A stretch of DNA of 53,763 nt from Deltaproteobacteria bacterium (GTDB taxonomy: Bacteria > Myxococcota_A > UBA796 > UBA2385): the NCBI GenBank assembly GCA_018401435.1, contig JAGYJW010000046.1:1-53763 (forward strand). The letters are read 5' to 3'. A program made the position numbers and the translations under genes. Below the pieces are notes generated by a model. It was not told the DNA's origin, ran no database searches, and saw nothing but the letters and a program-made list of their open reading frames with translations. Shown here one piece after another: positions 47,501 to 53,763 of the stretch (positions are counted from its first letter, which is position 1; every line of letters begins with the position of its first letter).

Positions 47501-47774
47501 GGTGGACCACGACGGCACAATCTATGGGGGCAACGCCTTTCTGCGCGAGACCGAGCACAAGGAGCGCTTTGTGGTGGGCCACCTTGACGATGCCCGGGGC
47601 TTTGAGCGCTACTGGCTGGACGCCCCCAGCAACGAGTTGCTGCTCCAATATAGCTACCCCCCCGACATCACCCGCAACAACCTCGCGGTGGGCAAGCTGA
47701 TGCGCAGCTTCTGCCTGTGGTTGCGCGGAGAGTCCGCCCCCGCGCCGCGCCGCGCGGCGGCCCTGGCGCCCTGA
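44583..47774 (+). CDS. Double radical-SAM protein with B12-binding-like region
   Basis: The GTG at 44583 follows a strong GGAGGTG site and gives 1063 residues. After a poorly conserved start, residues 155-330 resemble a cobalamin-binding Rossmann region (LLAFESLLNTDMPHNDKEIS, HVAVGGVMPTLTPEHVA). The first radical-SAM centre is C363-x3-C367-x2-C370 (RGCVHRCSFCSI), followed by a barrel as in B12-dependent methylases of the MiaB/HpnJ type. A second centre is C746-x3-C750-x2-C753 (QCELRCNYCYI), with LQFFGGEALLE and LELSLDGDAD, as in peptide-modifying enzymes, but without a SPASM cysteine set. Between about 44866 and 44985 the frame reads as Arg/Cys-rich text, while another frame gives EGGTLHLDAAGALIDPSHHA; two opposite indels are likely. 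It starts an operon with the next two genes. Confidence 0.85.
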   Translation: MSGREREAIERGWFYVHEPDDGAWVEGTRLLRDAQGAPLTRRLHGYGAAVLVEDCSQPGSAALPVAAWLRAAAAAGRVAEARPGAPPLRVRLGAPAPRCTRGRHPAPGCGRRAYRPEPPRAGSRGGGGLPETWPDDCRAPADAAAPRPARRLLAFESLLNTDMPHNDKEISQGVLHLLSPLRGQGVEVLLAQVKMPIVGDERPPIGLDHLGETLREGIDLVLITLLEGYWHGAVQLIAHLRALGCRAHVAVGGVMPTLTPEHVAAHLPGVSFVARGAGEYFVPRLVAILGDSDIDTAFTPAQVEALLQLRGLIAVDRAGGRLIGARPSETVQVEDLDRVELDLSYLQPRHVQGGIEITTSRGCVHRCSFCSIIGRESYQARSAGGIFDLLSSYEARFAEMFGDDPIPPNAFRVHIADDDFACDKARAITFFEQLRQTPFRLSSIQVSVADLCVRDELGVLQPRVDPDWIRVLDPECFADAHRRVSSAERRADHHNRGWSSYLQIGVETFSERELIRLGKGYRVAHIRAVVDALSRRDLHHDAYFIQCNTDTTAEDLVESVVELCRLKLRYPDHFHLRFPVVPHLVSYFPTATYRKKVRGGRLDSVARIDHLAAPGFPELDYPLIDHDLPDDPLVAAAVQAGFLTDAGCYTGSLLRLREIWSAAGAPEPLLRRLDDLPRQLVFELLADARKGEHGALPTGWPSAPKTATALALAEELLGPSADWLPAFQRHVAEVAPRLVVIPTWQCELRCNYCYIPKQDGRVMSRSVLERSIDLLLSSRHTDLILQFFGGEALLEYPSIQHGIGYALQRAAGLKKRVQFILSSNGWSLDDEKLAWLARHPVKLELSLDGDADTQNRFRHSRLPREDSYAVSIAGRADAILASGLAHDVIMVVHPLNAHLLDQNFFHIASLGFRRLQINPALGPMWKPAQVEALSQALFRIGAELKTRWAAGDDLVFINAENRPMPVRLNGEVTVDHDGTIYGGNAFLRETEHKERFVVGHLDDARGFERYWLDAPSNELLLQYSYPPDITRNNLAVGKLMRSFCLWLRGESAPAPRRAAALAP

Positions 47775-48913
47775 TGTCGCCGGTTGCCTGGCTGCCCTCC
47801 CCTGCCGAGGTGGAGGCCCATGTCGCCGTCATGCTGGCCCGCGACAGCCTCAACCTGGGGGAGAGCAGCGCCCAGGACCGGATGATGCTGATGCTGACGC
47901 GCTCCTGCGAGCTGCGGTGCAGCTACTGCTTTGTCGGCCTGACCGAGGACGGGCGGGGCGTGGACCACAGCGGCCGCGCCGACCCGGTGACCCAGCAGGA
48001 GGTGCCGGGCCAGCCCGTGGGCGACATGTCCGGCAGCACCCTTCAGGCCGCCGTGGACTGGCTGATGCGATCCGAAAGAGACCGCCTTGGAATTCAGTTT
48101 TTCGGGGGTGAGCCCACCCGGCGGAGCAAGTATGTGCGGGCCGCCATGCGCTACGCCCTGGACCACCCGAAGCGCCGGGGCCGGCCCCTCGAATTCCTCC
48201 TGACCAGCAACGGCCTCAGCCTGAGCCCTGCCCGCCTCGCGCCTTATGTCGGCCTGCCCCTGACCCTGCAATTCAGCCTGGATGGCGACGCCCGCCAGAG
48301 CCGCTTTCGGCGCCCCCTCGCCGCCTCCCCAGAGGCTGCCTGGCGGGCCACCGAGGCCGCCATCGACGCCTTGCAAGCCAGCGGCCTGAGCTGGTTCATG
48401 AATGCCACCCTGCCCCCGGCGGCGGCGGGCGAGGTGGAGCAGCGCTACCATTGGGCGCGGTCCCGGGGCCTGCCGATGCTGCAGCTGAACTACGCCACAG
48501 GCATGGCGTGGAGCCCGGAACAGGAGCGGGCCTACCTGACGGGTCTGACCGCTGTGTTGGACCACCACCGCGCCCATCCAGACGGCCTGCGCCTGTTGAA
48601 TTGGGCCAATGGTGCCGACCCCGCTCCACTCTGCGGCGACATGATCGTGGATGTGGACGGCAGCGTCTACCAGGTGGGCGCCCTCTTTCACGAGCGCCGC
48701 AGCCCCAGCCTCAAGCGCAGCTACCGCATCGGCCACCTCAGCGACCTGGGGGCGCGCTTCACCGGCCGGCGCTGGTCGCTGGCGGCCCTGGCCGAGCGCA
48801 CCCGGGAGGCCTTGACCGGCCCCGCCCGCGAGGTCTTCTTTGCCAATGTGGCCCTGGGCGCGGCGGTGGACCTGGTGGTCGAGCGGGCCCGCGAGCAAGG
48901 CCTTCCCACATGA
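47774..48913 (+). CDS. Radical-SAM enzyme, peptide-modifying type
   Basis: The 379-residue protein has the cluster C45-x3-C49-x2-C52 (RSCELRCSYCFVG), then IQFFGGEPTRRSK (SAM-binding GGE), FLLTSNGLSL and LTLQFSLDGDARQSRFR. These match the second half of the preceding protein, so the two are relatives. A single late Cys (PLCGDMIVDVDGSVYQ) marks the place of a SPASM-type region, but the full set of auxiliary-cluster cysteines is missing. It would cleave SAM to a 5'-deoxyadenosyl radical and act on an unknown substrate. Its ATG overlaps the previous stop (TGATG) and its stop overlaps the next start (ATGA). Confidence 0.88.
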   Translation: MSPVAWLPSPAEVEAHVAVMLARDSLNLGESSAQDRMMLMLTRSCELRCSYCFVGLTEDGRGVDHSGRADPVTQQEVPGQPVGDMSGSTLQAAVDWLMRSERDRLGIQFFGGEPTRRSKYVRAAMRYALDHPKRRGRPLEFLLTSNGLSLSPARLAPYVGLPLTLQFSLDGDARQSRFRRPLAASPEAAWRATEAAIDALQASGLSWFMNATLPPAAAGEVEQRYHWARSRGLPMLQLNYATGMAWSPEQERAYLTGLTAVLDHHRAHPDGLRLLNWANGADPAPLCGDMIVDVDGSVYQVGALFHERRSPSLKRSYRIGHLSDLGARFTGRRWSLAALAERTREALTGPAREVFFANVALGAAVDLVVERAREQGLPT

Positions 48914-49479
48914 GCTTCGACCCCGCCGACCGCAGCCAGCTGCCCTTCCTCGACCGGCTGGAAGCCTCCGCGCCGGTCTTCTTGGAGGAGGTGCGCGCCC
49001 TGCCCGACGAAGTCTTCCTGCCCCTGCCCGACGCCGCCTCCCACACCCGGGGGCGTTGGGAGGTCTGCCTGCTCAAGCTCGACGCCTATGCCGACGACTT
49101 CCCCCAGGCCCTGCTCGCCCGGAACCGGGCCTGCTGTCCCCGCAGCTGGGCCGCCCTCGCCGACCTGCCCGACCTGGTGGTCGCGGGCTTCATGCGCCTG
49201 GGGCCGGGCAGCCGGGTGCTGCCCCACCGCGACCACCGCGAGGACCACGTCCTGCGCGTGCACCTGGGCCTGCAGCTGCCCCCGGCCGAACAGGGGCATT
49301 GGCCCGAGGGCAGCGCCCGCCTGATGGACATCCGCCAGCTGCACGAGGCCAGCAATGACAGCGAGCGGGACCGCATCACCCTATGCTGCGATTTCCGGCT
49401 TCAAAGCGTCGTTCCAGACGGGGTCATCCCCCTGTGGAGCCCGGGCTTGTCCCAGGACTCGGGGCCCGAAAGGGGCTGA
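48910..49479 (+). CDS. Aspartyl/asparaginyl beta-hydroxylase-like oxygenase
   Basis: The 189-residue protein fits the Asp/Asn hydroxylase branch of 2-oxoglutarate Fe(II) oxygenases: GSRVLPHRDHREDHVLRVHL gives His106 and Asp108, and DIRQLHEASNDSERDRITL gives the second metal His145 and the Arg/Ser that would hold 2-oxoglutarate. The fold usually hydroxylates a peptide side chain, and relatives occur in natural-product and peptide-modification clusters. It is coupled to the radical-SAM gene by a 4-bp overlap. Its last 56 bp overlap the end of the oppositely oriented third radical-SAM gene. Confidence 0.8.
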   Translation: MSFDPADRSQLPFLDRLEASAPVFLEEVRALPDEVFLPLPDAASHTRGRWEVCLLKLDAYADDFPQALLARNRACCPRSWAALADLPDLVVAGFMRLGPGSRVLPHRDHREDHVLRVHLGLQLPPAEQGHWPEGSARLMDIRQLHEASNDSERDRITLCCDFRLQSVVPDGVIPLWSPGLSQDSGPERG

Positions 49480-50404
49480 GGCCGGCGTCGCCCCGCTGCC
49501 GCAGCTGGGCCTCGACCACACCCGGGCAGCGGGGCCGTGCGGTGCAGGCCGCGCACAGCGGCGCAAAGGCCCGGCGCTGGGTGCGGAAGTAGAGGCCGAT
49601 GGTATCGGCGGCCCCCCGCGGCGCTTCCGGCGCCACGCAGAACGGGAAGCCCACCAGGCGCACCCCCACATCGGTTGGCCAGGCCGCGAGGCGGTCGGCC
49701 AGCGCGTCCAGGGGCAGCGCCTCGCGCGCCCAGTCGAACTGCCCCTCCTTGTCCCGCAGGGGGGCGATGGCGAGGGTCGTCCCCCAGCGCGCTTGCACCA
49801 TCCGGGCGAGGGGCAACAGGGCGTTGGCGGTGCGCCGCAGGGCCAGGCTGTGGACCTCCACCCGCACCCCTTCGGCATGGGCCGCGTCCAGGGCCGCCAC
49901 CAGGCCGTCCCAGGCCGGCGCCCCCACCACCGCGTCGTGCTCGTCGGCCACCGCCGCATAGAGGGGCACCGCCACCGCCCGCAGGCCCCTCTGGATCCAG
50001 CGCGTCCGCCGCGCCGGGTCCGAGAGGGGGGTGCCCGAGGTCATCAGCTCGATGTGGTGGAAGGCCCGGTCGGCGGCAAGGTCCATCAGCCGGTCAAAGT
50101 CGGGGTGCAGCAGGGGCTCGTTGCCCGCCACGATCAGCCGCCCCTGCTCCTCGGGCAGGGCCGGAGACAGGTGGCCGGCGATCTGCGCCCAGGGGGTGCG
50201 GTCGTCTGCGGCGCGGTCCGATGTGCCCGCGCTCGCGCAAAAGAAGCACCGGAAAGCGCAGGGGTTGTAGAGCACCAGCAGCCGCACGGGCGGCAGGCCC
50301 CAGGCCCTCAAAGCGGCGTGCTGCTCGGCCACTCCGGCGGTGAGCACGTCCCGGACGGCGGCGTCCTCGTGGCGAGGCGCCGGCGAGGGGCTAGGGTGGG
50401 GCAC
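49424..50404 (-). CDS. Third radical-SAM enzyme
   Basis: The 326-residue protein starts with a GTG at 50404 behind a GAGG site. The cluster is C49-x3-C53-x2-C56 (YNPCAFRCFFCASAG), followed by LIVAGNEPLLHPDFDRLM and HIELMTSGTPL. Near the end are additional cysteines (FPFCVAPEA and PLCAACTARPRCPGV), a pattern seen where radical-SAM enzymes bind a second Fe-S cluster. It runs against the three-gene operon and converges on the hydroxylase gene. The orientation suggests separate expression but a shared pathway. Confidence 0.85.
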   Translation of the reverse strand: MPHPSPSPAPRHEDAAVRDVLTAGVAEQHAALRAWGLPPVRLLVLYNPCAFRCFFCASAGTSDRAADDRTPWAQIAGHLSPALPEEQGRLIVAGNEPLLHPDFDRLMDLAADRAFHHIELMTSGTPLSDPARRTRWIQRGLRAVAVPLYAAVADEHDAVVGAPAWDGLVAALDAAHAEGVRVEVHSLALRRTANALLPLARMVQARWGTTLAIAPLRDKEGQFDWAREALPLDALADRLAAWPTDVGVRLVGFPFCVAPEAPRGAADTIGLYFRTQRRAFAPLCAACTARPRCPGVVEAQLRQRGDAGLSPFRAPSPGTSPGSTGG

Positions 50405-50534
50405 ATCAACCTCCGCGCGGGCCTGACCCCCAGACTATCCTGTCCTCCCCGTCCCCTGCGGGGAGGCGCAGCGGCGGTCGGGCCCCTGCGTCCCTGGTGG
50501 AGGCCCCTGCCCCGATGAGAGAAAGTGCTATTGC

Positions 50535-50611
50535 GTAAGCGCTACGGCGTGGCCCTATGCGGCGAGGCTTGACGGCTGGTTGAAGCGCCATGGCATGAGG
50601 TCTTCGACCCG
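50535..50611 (-). mobile_element. End of an IS66-like element (TnpC tail plus terminal repeat)
   Basis: On the minus strand the frame ARVEDLMPWRFNQPSSLAA ends at a TAG at 50555-50557 and resembles the C-terminus of IS66-family transposases (xxDLLPWxF...LAA). Twenty bases beyond it the plus strand reads GTAAGCGCTACGGCGTGG from 50535; IS66 ends usually begin GTAA. The remnant stops at about 50611, exactly where halogenase-like coding begins. The other end and a target duplication are absent. Confidence 0.5.
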
Positions 50612-51887
50612 GGCCGGCGCGTCGGTGCGGGTCTTGGAACGGACCCCCTTCCCCCGCCACCACGTCGGCGAGTCCCTGCAGCCCGCCACCACCACCCTTC
50701 TGGACCAGCACCTGGGCCTGGGTCCCGAGCTGGCGGCCCAGGGCTTCGCCCACAAATTCGGCGCCGTCTATGTCTGGGGCGAGACCCGCGAACCCTGGCG
50801 GGTGCTCTTTGATCCCCGGCTGGAGGCGGACTGGCAGGGGCTGGACGAGGCCGGCCTGCTGTCGGGCGGCTACGAGCACGCCTGGCAGGTGGACCGGGCC
50901 CGCTTCGACGACATCCTGCTGCGCGCCGCCGCCCGCGAAGGCGCCGATGTCGTCTTTGGCGCCCAGGCCCTCGCCCCCCTCCTGGAGGCGGAGCGGGTGG
51001 TGGGCCTGCGGCTGCGCCTGCCCTCGGGGGAGGAGGTCGAAGAGCGCGCCGACATGGTCCTGGATGCATCGGGGCAGGGCTGCCTGCTGGGGCGCGCCTT
51101 TGGGCTGCAGGAGCCCATTGTCGATTTGCGCGCCACCGCCACCTACGCCTATTTCGCCGATGCGGGGGGCGTCCCCGGGGTGCTGGGCCGCCATGTGCAG
51201 CTGGTCATCACCGTGCCCGAGGGTTGGGTGTGGTTCATCCCCACCTCGGCCGGCGTGACCAGCGTGGGGGTGGTGAACCGCGGAAAGGAGCGCATCCGCC
51301 TGGATCGATTCAACGAGATCCTGGCGGGCGCTGAGGCCCTGCCCCTGGCCGGCGCCACCCGCCTGCCCGGACCTTCCCCCGACCAGCCCCTCTACTTCGC
51401 CCGGGACTGGTCCTTCACCCACCGCCGCTTCGCCGGGCCGGGTTGGATGCTGCTGGGCGATGCCGCCTGCTTCGTGGACCCGATCCTGTCCGGCGGCGTA
51501 GACGCGGCGGTGCGGGGCGGCTGCGACGCGGCGCTGACGGTCCTGCGCCTCTTCAGCGAGCCCGACGCCCTCAGCGACGAGGCCACCCTGCTGGAGGTCT
51601 ACAACGAGCGCACCCGGCGGGACTTCAAGGCCTACCTGCGCCTCGCCCGCTACTGGTATGGCAACAACCGGTCGGTGGAGGGCCTCTTCTGGAATGCCCA
51701 CCAGGCCATCCACGCCGACTCCTTGTCCACACCCCTGCGGGCATTCATCTACCTCACGACGGGACAATACGCGGCAGACCAGCATCTTCGCGTATTCCAG
51801 GCTTGGCAGGAGCAGAATATCTTCCGGTCCTTGGGGATCGACCGGGACGCCCTGCGCAAGGCCCGGCAGCGCCGTCCCCTGCCCTGA
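50607..51887 (+). pseudogene. Flavin-dependent halogenase-like gene missing its 5' end
   Basis: The frame runs from about 50607 (RAGASVRVLERTPFPRHHVG) to 51887 and carries family motifs: VGESLQPA, the halogenase tryptophan motif WVWFIP (WxWxIP) in EGWVWFIPTS, and the FAD motif WMLLGDAACFVDPILSGGVD. Missing is the first Rossmann strand with the GxGxxG that should precede RAGASV; the DNA there is the IS66-like remnant. A TTG at 50580 could start translation, but the product could hardly bind FAD. Some members of this family are epoxidases or hydroxylases rather than halogenases. It follows the radical-SAM locus in the same region and was probably part of it. Confidence 0.75.
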
Positions 51888-51899
51888 TGCAGCCTGCCT

Positions 51900-52395
51900 T
51901 CAGCGCAGGCGTCGGGGCCGCTGGCCGGCCCGCCACCGCCACCAGGCGGCCCAGGCGGCCTCGGGGTTGGACTCGCCCAGAATGAAGTCCCTGAGCGCAT
52001 TCCGGTCCTGTTGGCCAATGGCGCCCGGGCCCCGGGCCGACAGCTCCAGCAGGGCTTCCACCCGCAGCGACCGGGGGTCGGACTGGGGCAGCTCGGGCAA
52101 GACCAGCTTGTCCACATAGAAGGCGGCGCGCAGGCGCACCGCTGCCCGGTCGGCGCGGCCGGCTTCCCAGTCCTCCAGCCAGCCCAGAAGCAGCGCGGTG
52201 GGCGGCAAGGACACGCCGGGGGCGTCTTGCAGGGGGGCTGGGGACGGGGCGTCGCTGGCCGCTCAGCCGCGCCTGCAGCCGGGCCTCGGCGGCGCGGGCG
52301 GCCCGGCGCTCTCCGGGGGTGCTGCCGGCATCGCGCAGGCGCCGCACGCTGGCCAGCTTGCGCCGCAGGGCCTCGGGGTCGTCGGTGGGGCTCAT
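51900..52395 (-). pseudogene. Small basic protein resembling DUF2786, frameshifted
   Basis: The ATG at 52395 gives RRKLASVRRLRDAGSTPGER and AAEARLQARLSG, similar to the N-terminal helix pair of DUF2786 proteins. After about 52262 the sense moves to another frame (DAPSPAPLQDAPGVSLPPTA, then LLLGWLEDWEAGRADRA) and ends RAGQRPRRLR at 51900. One base seems lost or gained between 52255 and 52270. The repaired length is near 165 residues. It overlaps the stop of the methyltransferase gene, so both are one minus-strand transcript, and it converges on the halogenase with a 12-bp gap. Function unknown. Confidence 0.5.
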
Positions 52396-53015
52396 GGGGC
52401 GCGCTCCGCCCAGATGCCGATGCCCATGGTGCTGTGGGCCAGGCCCAGCTCGGCGTGGGGCAGCACGAGCTCCTGCTTCCAGCCCTCCAGCTCCTGCCAC
52501 AGCCGCGCCACGCCCCGGGTGTGCCGGTTGCTGCCGGTGATGTCGTGAAAGGCGATGAAGCGTTGGTCAAAGGCCCGGTTGATCTCGAAGTCGCGCTTGA
52601 CCGCCCGGTAGTGGTGGTTGGCGTCGATCAGCACCAGGTCGAGGGGGCCCAGGCCGGCGCGCCACTGGCGGTAGGCGTCGCTGTCGCTGTCGGCCTTCAG
52701 GTGAAGGCAGCCCGGCGGCAGGTGCAGGGGCAGGCCCAGCTGCTGGGCATAGCCGTGGTCACAGACGGCGACCCGGTCCAGGTCCAGGGCGGCCTGCAAG
52801 GCGCAGAGGCTGCGGCCGGTCCAGGTGCCCAGCTCCAGGTAGCTGCGCACGCCATGGGCCCGCATGAAGGCGGCAAAGGCCACCAGCTCGGCCCGATTCT
52901 GCAGGGCCACATCGGCCAGGGGCTCGCCTCGGGCCTCGTAGATGGCCTGCACGGCGGCATCCCAGCAGGGCACATCGGCCAGGCGGGCGGCAAGGTCGGC
53001 GGGGGCGAGGTCCAT
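52392..53015 (-). CDS. Class I SAM-dependent methyltransferase
   Basis: The 207-residue protein starts at the ATG at 53015. Motif I ELGTWTGRSLCALQ (residues 61-74) and LDLVLIDANHHYRAVKRDFE place it with the methyltransferase_24/cephalosporin-hydroxylase-like group; the late FHDITGSNRHTRGVARLW fits too. Members methylate small molecules, often sugars. It could act in the same pathway as the neighbouring halogenase and radical-SAM enzymes; that link rests only on closeness. Confidence 0.82.
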   Translation of the reverse strand: MDLAPADLAARLADVPCWDAAVQAIYEARGEPLADVALQNRAELVAFAAFMRAHGVRSYLELGTWTGRSLCALQAALDLDRVAVCDHGYAQQLGLPLHLPPGCLHLKADSDSDAYRQWRAGLGPLDLVLIDANHHYRAVKRDFEINRAFDQRFIAFHDITGSNRHTRGVARLWQELEGWKQELVLPHAELGLAHSTMGIGIWAERAP

Positions 53016-53051
53016 GGGGGCCGCTATCCTGCGCCGGGCGGGCTCGGGGCC

Positions 53052-53067
53052 TGGCACGGTCCCTGCA
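53052..53067 (+). promoter_or_regulatory. Sigma-54-like promoter upstream of the DksA/TraR-type gene
   Basis: TGGCACGGTCCCTGCA has the -24 GG (53053-53054) and -12 GC (53065-53066) dinucleotides with the required 10 bases between them; the -24 half TGGCAC is the full consensus. Transcription would start near 53077, about 22 bases before the ATG at 53099. Confidence 0.5.
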
Positions 53068-53098
53068 TGACAGGGTGGGGTCACCAATGGAGCCCCCC

Positions 53099-53437
53099 AT
53101 GAACTTCGACGCCGCCCGCCTCCAGATTGAAGCCCGCCTGCAAGAGCTGCGAGCCCGCCACCAGCGCCTGGACGCCCACCTCAAGAACACCGATCGCAGC
53201 GTGCCCGACGACAGCCAGGACCGCGCGCAGTTTCTCGGGAATGAAGAAGTGGTGGGTGCTCTCGATGAGGATGCCGTCGAGGAGATGGGGCAGCTCCAGG
53301 TGGCCCTGGCCCGCATCCAGCAGGGCACCTATGGCCGCTGCGAGACCTGCGGAGAGGTCATTCCCGCGGCCCGGCTCCAGGCGATTCCCGCCGCGGATCG
53401 CTGCATCTCCTGCGCCAGCGAGGCGGAAGGCCGCTAA
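53099..53437 (+). CDS. DksA/TraR-type zinc-finger protein
   Basis: The 112-residue protein has a coiled-coil N-terminal half (QIEARLQELRARHQRLDAHL) and a C-terminal four-cysteine zinc finger, C81-x2-C84 (YGRCETCGEVIP) and C102-x2-C105 (RCISC). DksA-type proteins enter the RNA polymerase secondary channel and adjust promoters with ppGpp. The coiled-coil tip lacks the classic DxxDxA motif of DksA, so it may be a regulator of a different kind. The ATG at 53099 follows GGAG at 53089. A sigma-54-like promoter lies upstream. Confidence 0.88.
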   Translation: MNFDAARLQIEARLQELRARHQRLDAHLKNTDRSVPDDSQDRAQFLGNEEVVGALDEDAVEEMGQLQVALARIQQGTYGRCETCGEVIPAARLQAIPAADRCISCASEAEGR

Positions 53438-53497
53438 TCTGTGGGCGGGTTGCCCCGGTACCGCTGGGGCATTTCGCCCACATTCCCCAGGTGTCCC

Positions 53498-53763
53498 ATG
53501 TCTGTCGCCCATCGGCTGCTTCCGCTGCTCCTGCTCCTGCCCACGCTGGCCTGCGGCGATCGCGACGACGGCGACGACGGGGACGACGAGAGCGGCACCC
53601 CCACCGCCGATCTCCAGTGGTACCTGACCTGCGGCGATCCCGTCTGCAACAGCTACTCGGGGCCCTTTGACGGCGTGGACCTCTGCGACAGCGAGGCGGT
53701 GGGCGACCCCTGCAGCCCCGGGGGCCAGCAGTGTGACCCGCAGAACGACTGCAACGCGCTGCT
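53498..53763 (+). CDS. Lipoprotein, cut by the window end
   Basis: From the ATG at 53498 the frame is open to the last base (88 codons seen). It begins with a lipoprotein signal (RLLPLLLLLPTLACGDRDD) and an Asp-Gly-rich linker (RDDGDDGDDESG). The visible body is cysteine-rich with even spacing (YLTCGDPVCNSY, DLCDSEAVGDPCSPGGQQC, DCNALL), suggesting disulfides outside the cell. The family is not recognised. Confidence 0.75.
   Translation, partial: MSVAHRLLPLLLLLPTLACGDRDDGDDGDDESGTPTADLQWYLTCGDPVCNSYSGPFDGVDLCDSEAVGDPCSPGGQQCDPQNDCNAL

Overview
The window looks like a chromosomal segment from a high-GC member of the Myxococcota (deltaproteobacterial lineage), probably outside the well-studied genera. 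The reasons are a C-terminal MYXO-CTERM-type anchor (gene 38011-39634), many lipoproteins with Asp-Gly-rich linkers, a MopE-like protein with repeated CDGIDNDCDG motifs, FG-GAP/ASPIC and IPT surface proteins, and dense operons with overlapping stop and start codons. No ribosomal RNA, CRISPR array, prophage or complete insertion sequence is visible.

Left end (1-5.6 kb): accessory, scarred DNA. It holds an IstB tail (IS21 family), a Fic protein behind a 10-bp inverted repeat, a frameshifted metallophosphoesterase running into an IS630-like remnant, a gene missing its 5' end, and a pectinacetylesterase-like lipoprotein. 5.7-25 kb is mostly housekeeping: a DUF2135 lipoprotein, an acetate kinase-PduL fusion, a four-gene NAD salvage operon (pncB-nadE-nrtR-pncA) behind a sigma-70 promoter covered by a probable NrtR operator, a MopE-like lipoprotein with a fibrinogen-like domain, a CBS protein, an endonuclease/phosphatase-fold lipoprotein, a Na+/Ca2+ exchanger, and the tightly packed run dnaE-hypothetical-AI-2E permease-lipB. 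25-28.2 kb holds tRNA-Val, infC-rpmI-rplT, a small lipoprotein, ihfA, a MerR regulator and tRNA-Pro; pheS and pheT are not in their usual place.

28.2-44.5 kb is dominated by envelope and secreted proteins: an SGNH hydrolase, a TetR/cupin divergent pair with a perfect palindromic operator, a run of six hairpins, then a minus-strand set (IPT/kelch lipoprotein, beta-barrel-like protein, ASH/VWA lipoprotein) and the MYXO-CTERM protein with DNA-level repeats. A small secreted KVxxCH protein, an FG-GAP/ASPIC lipoprotein, an SDR enzyme, an orphan ASPIC fragment and a second KVxxCH protein follow, a layout that suggests duplication and decay.

44.6-53 kb is the most unusual part. A double radical-SAM protein with a B12-binding-like region, a second radical-SAM enzyme and an Asp/Asn-hydroxylase-like oxygenase form a tightly overlapping operon. 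It is met from the other strand by a third radical-SAM enzyme and followed by a flavin-dependent halogenase whose 5' end was replaced by an IS66-like remnant. A methyltransferase and a small basic protein follow on the minus strand. This looks like an uncharacterised biosynthetic or modification locus; no precursor peptide was found. The right end has a DksA/TraR-type zinc-finger gene behind a sigma-54-like promoter and a lipoprotein gene cut by the window edge.

Several genes carry single-base frameshifts, often in G or C runs. Some may be consensus errors in the assembly rather than true pseudogenes; this matters for every pseudogene call below.
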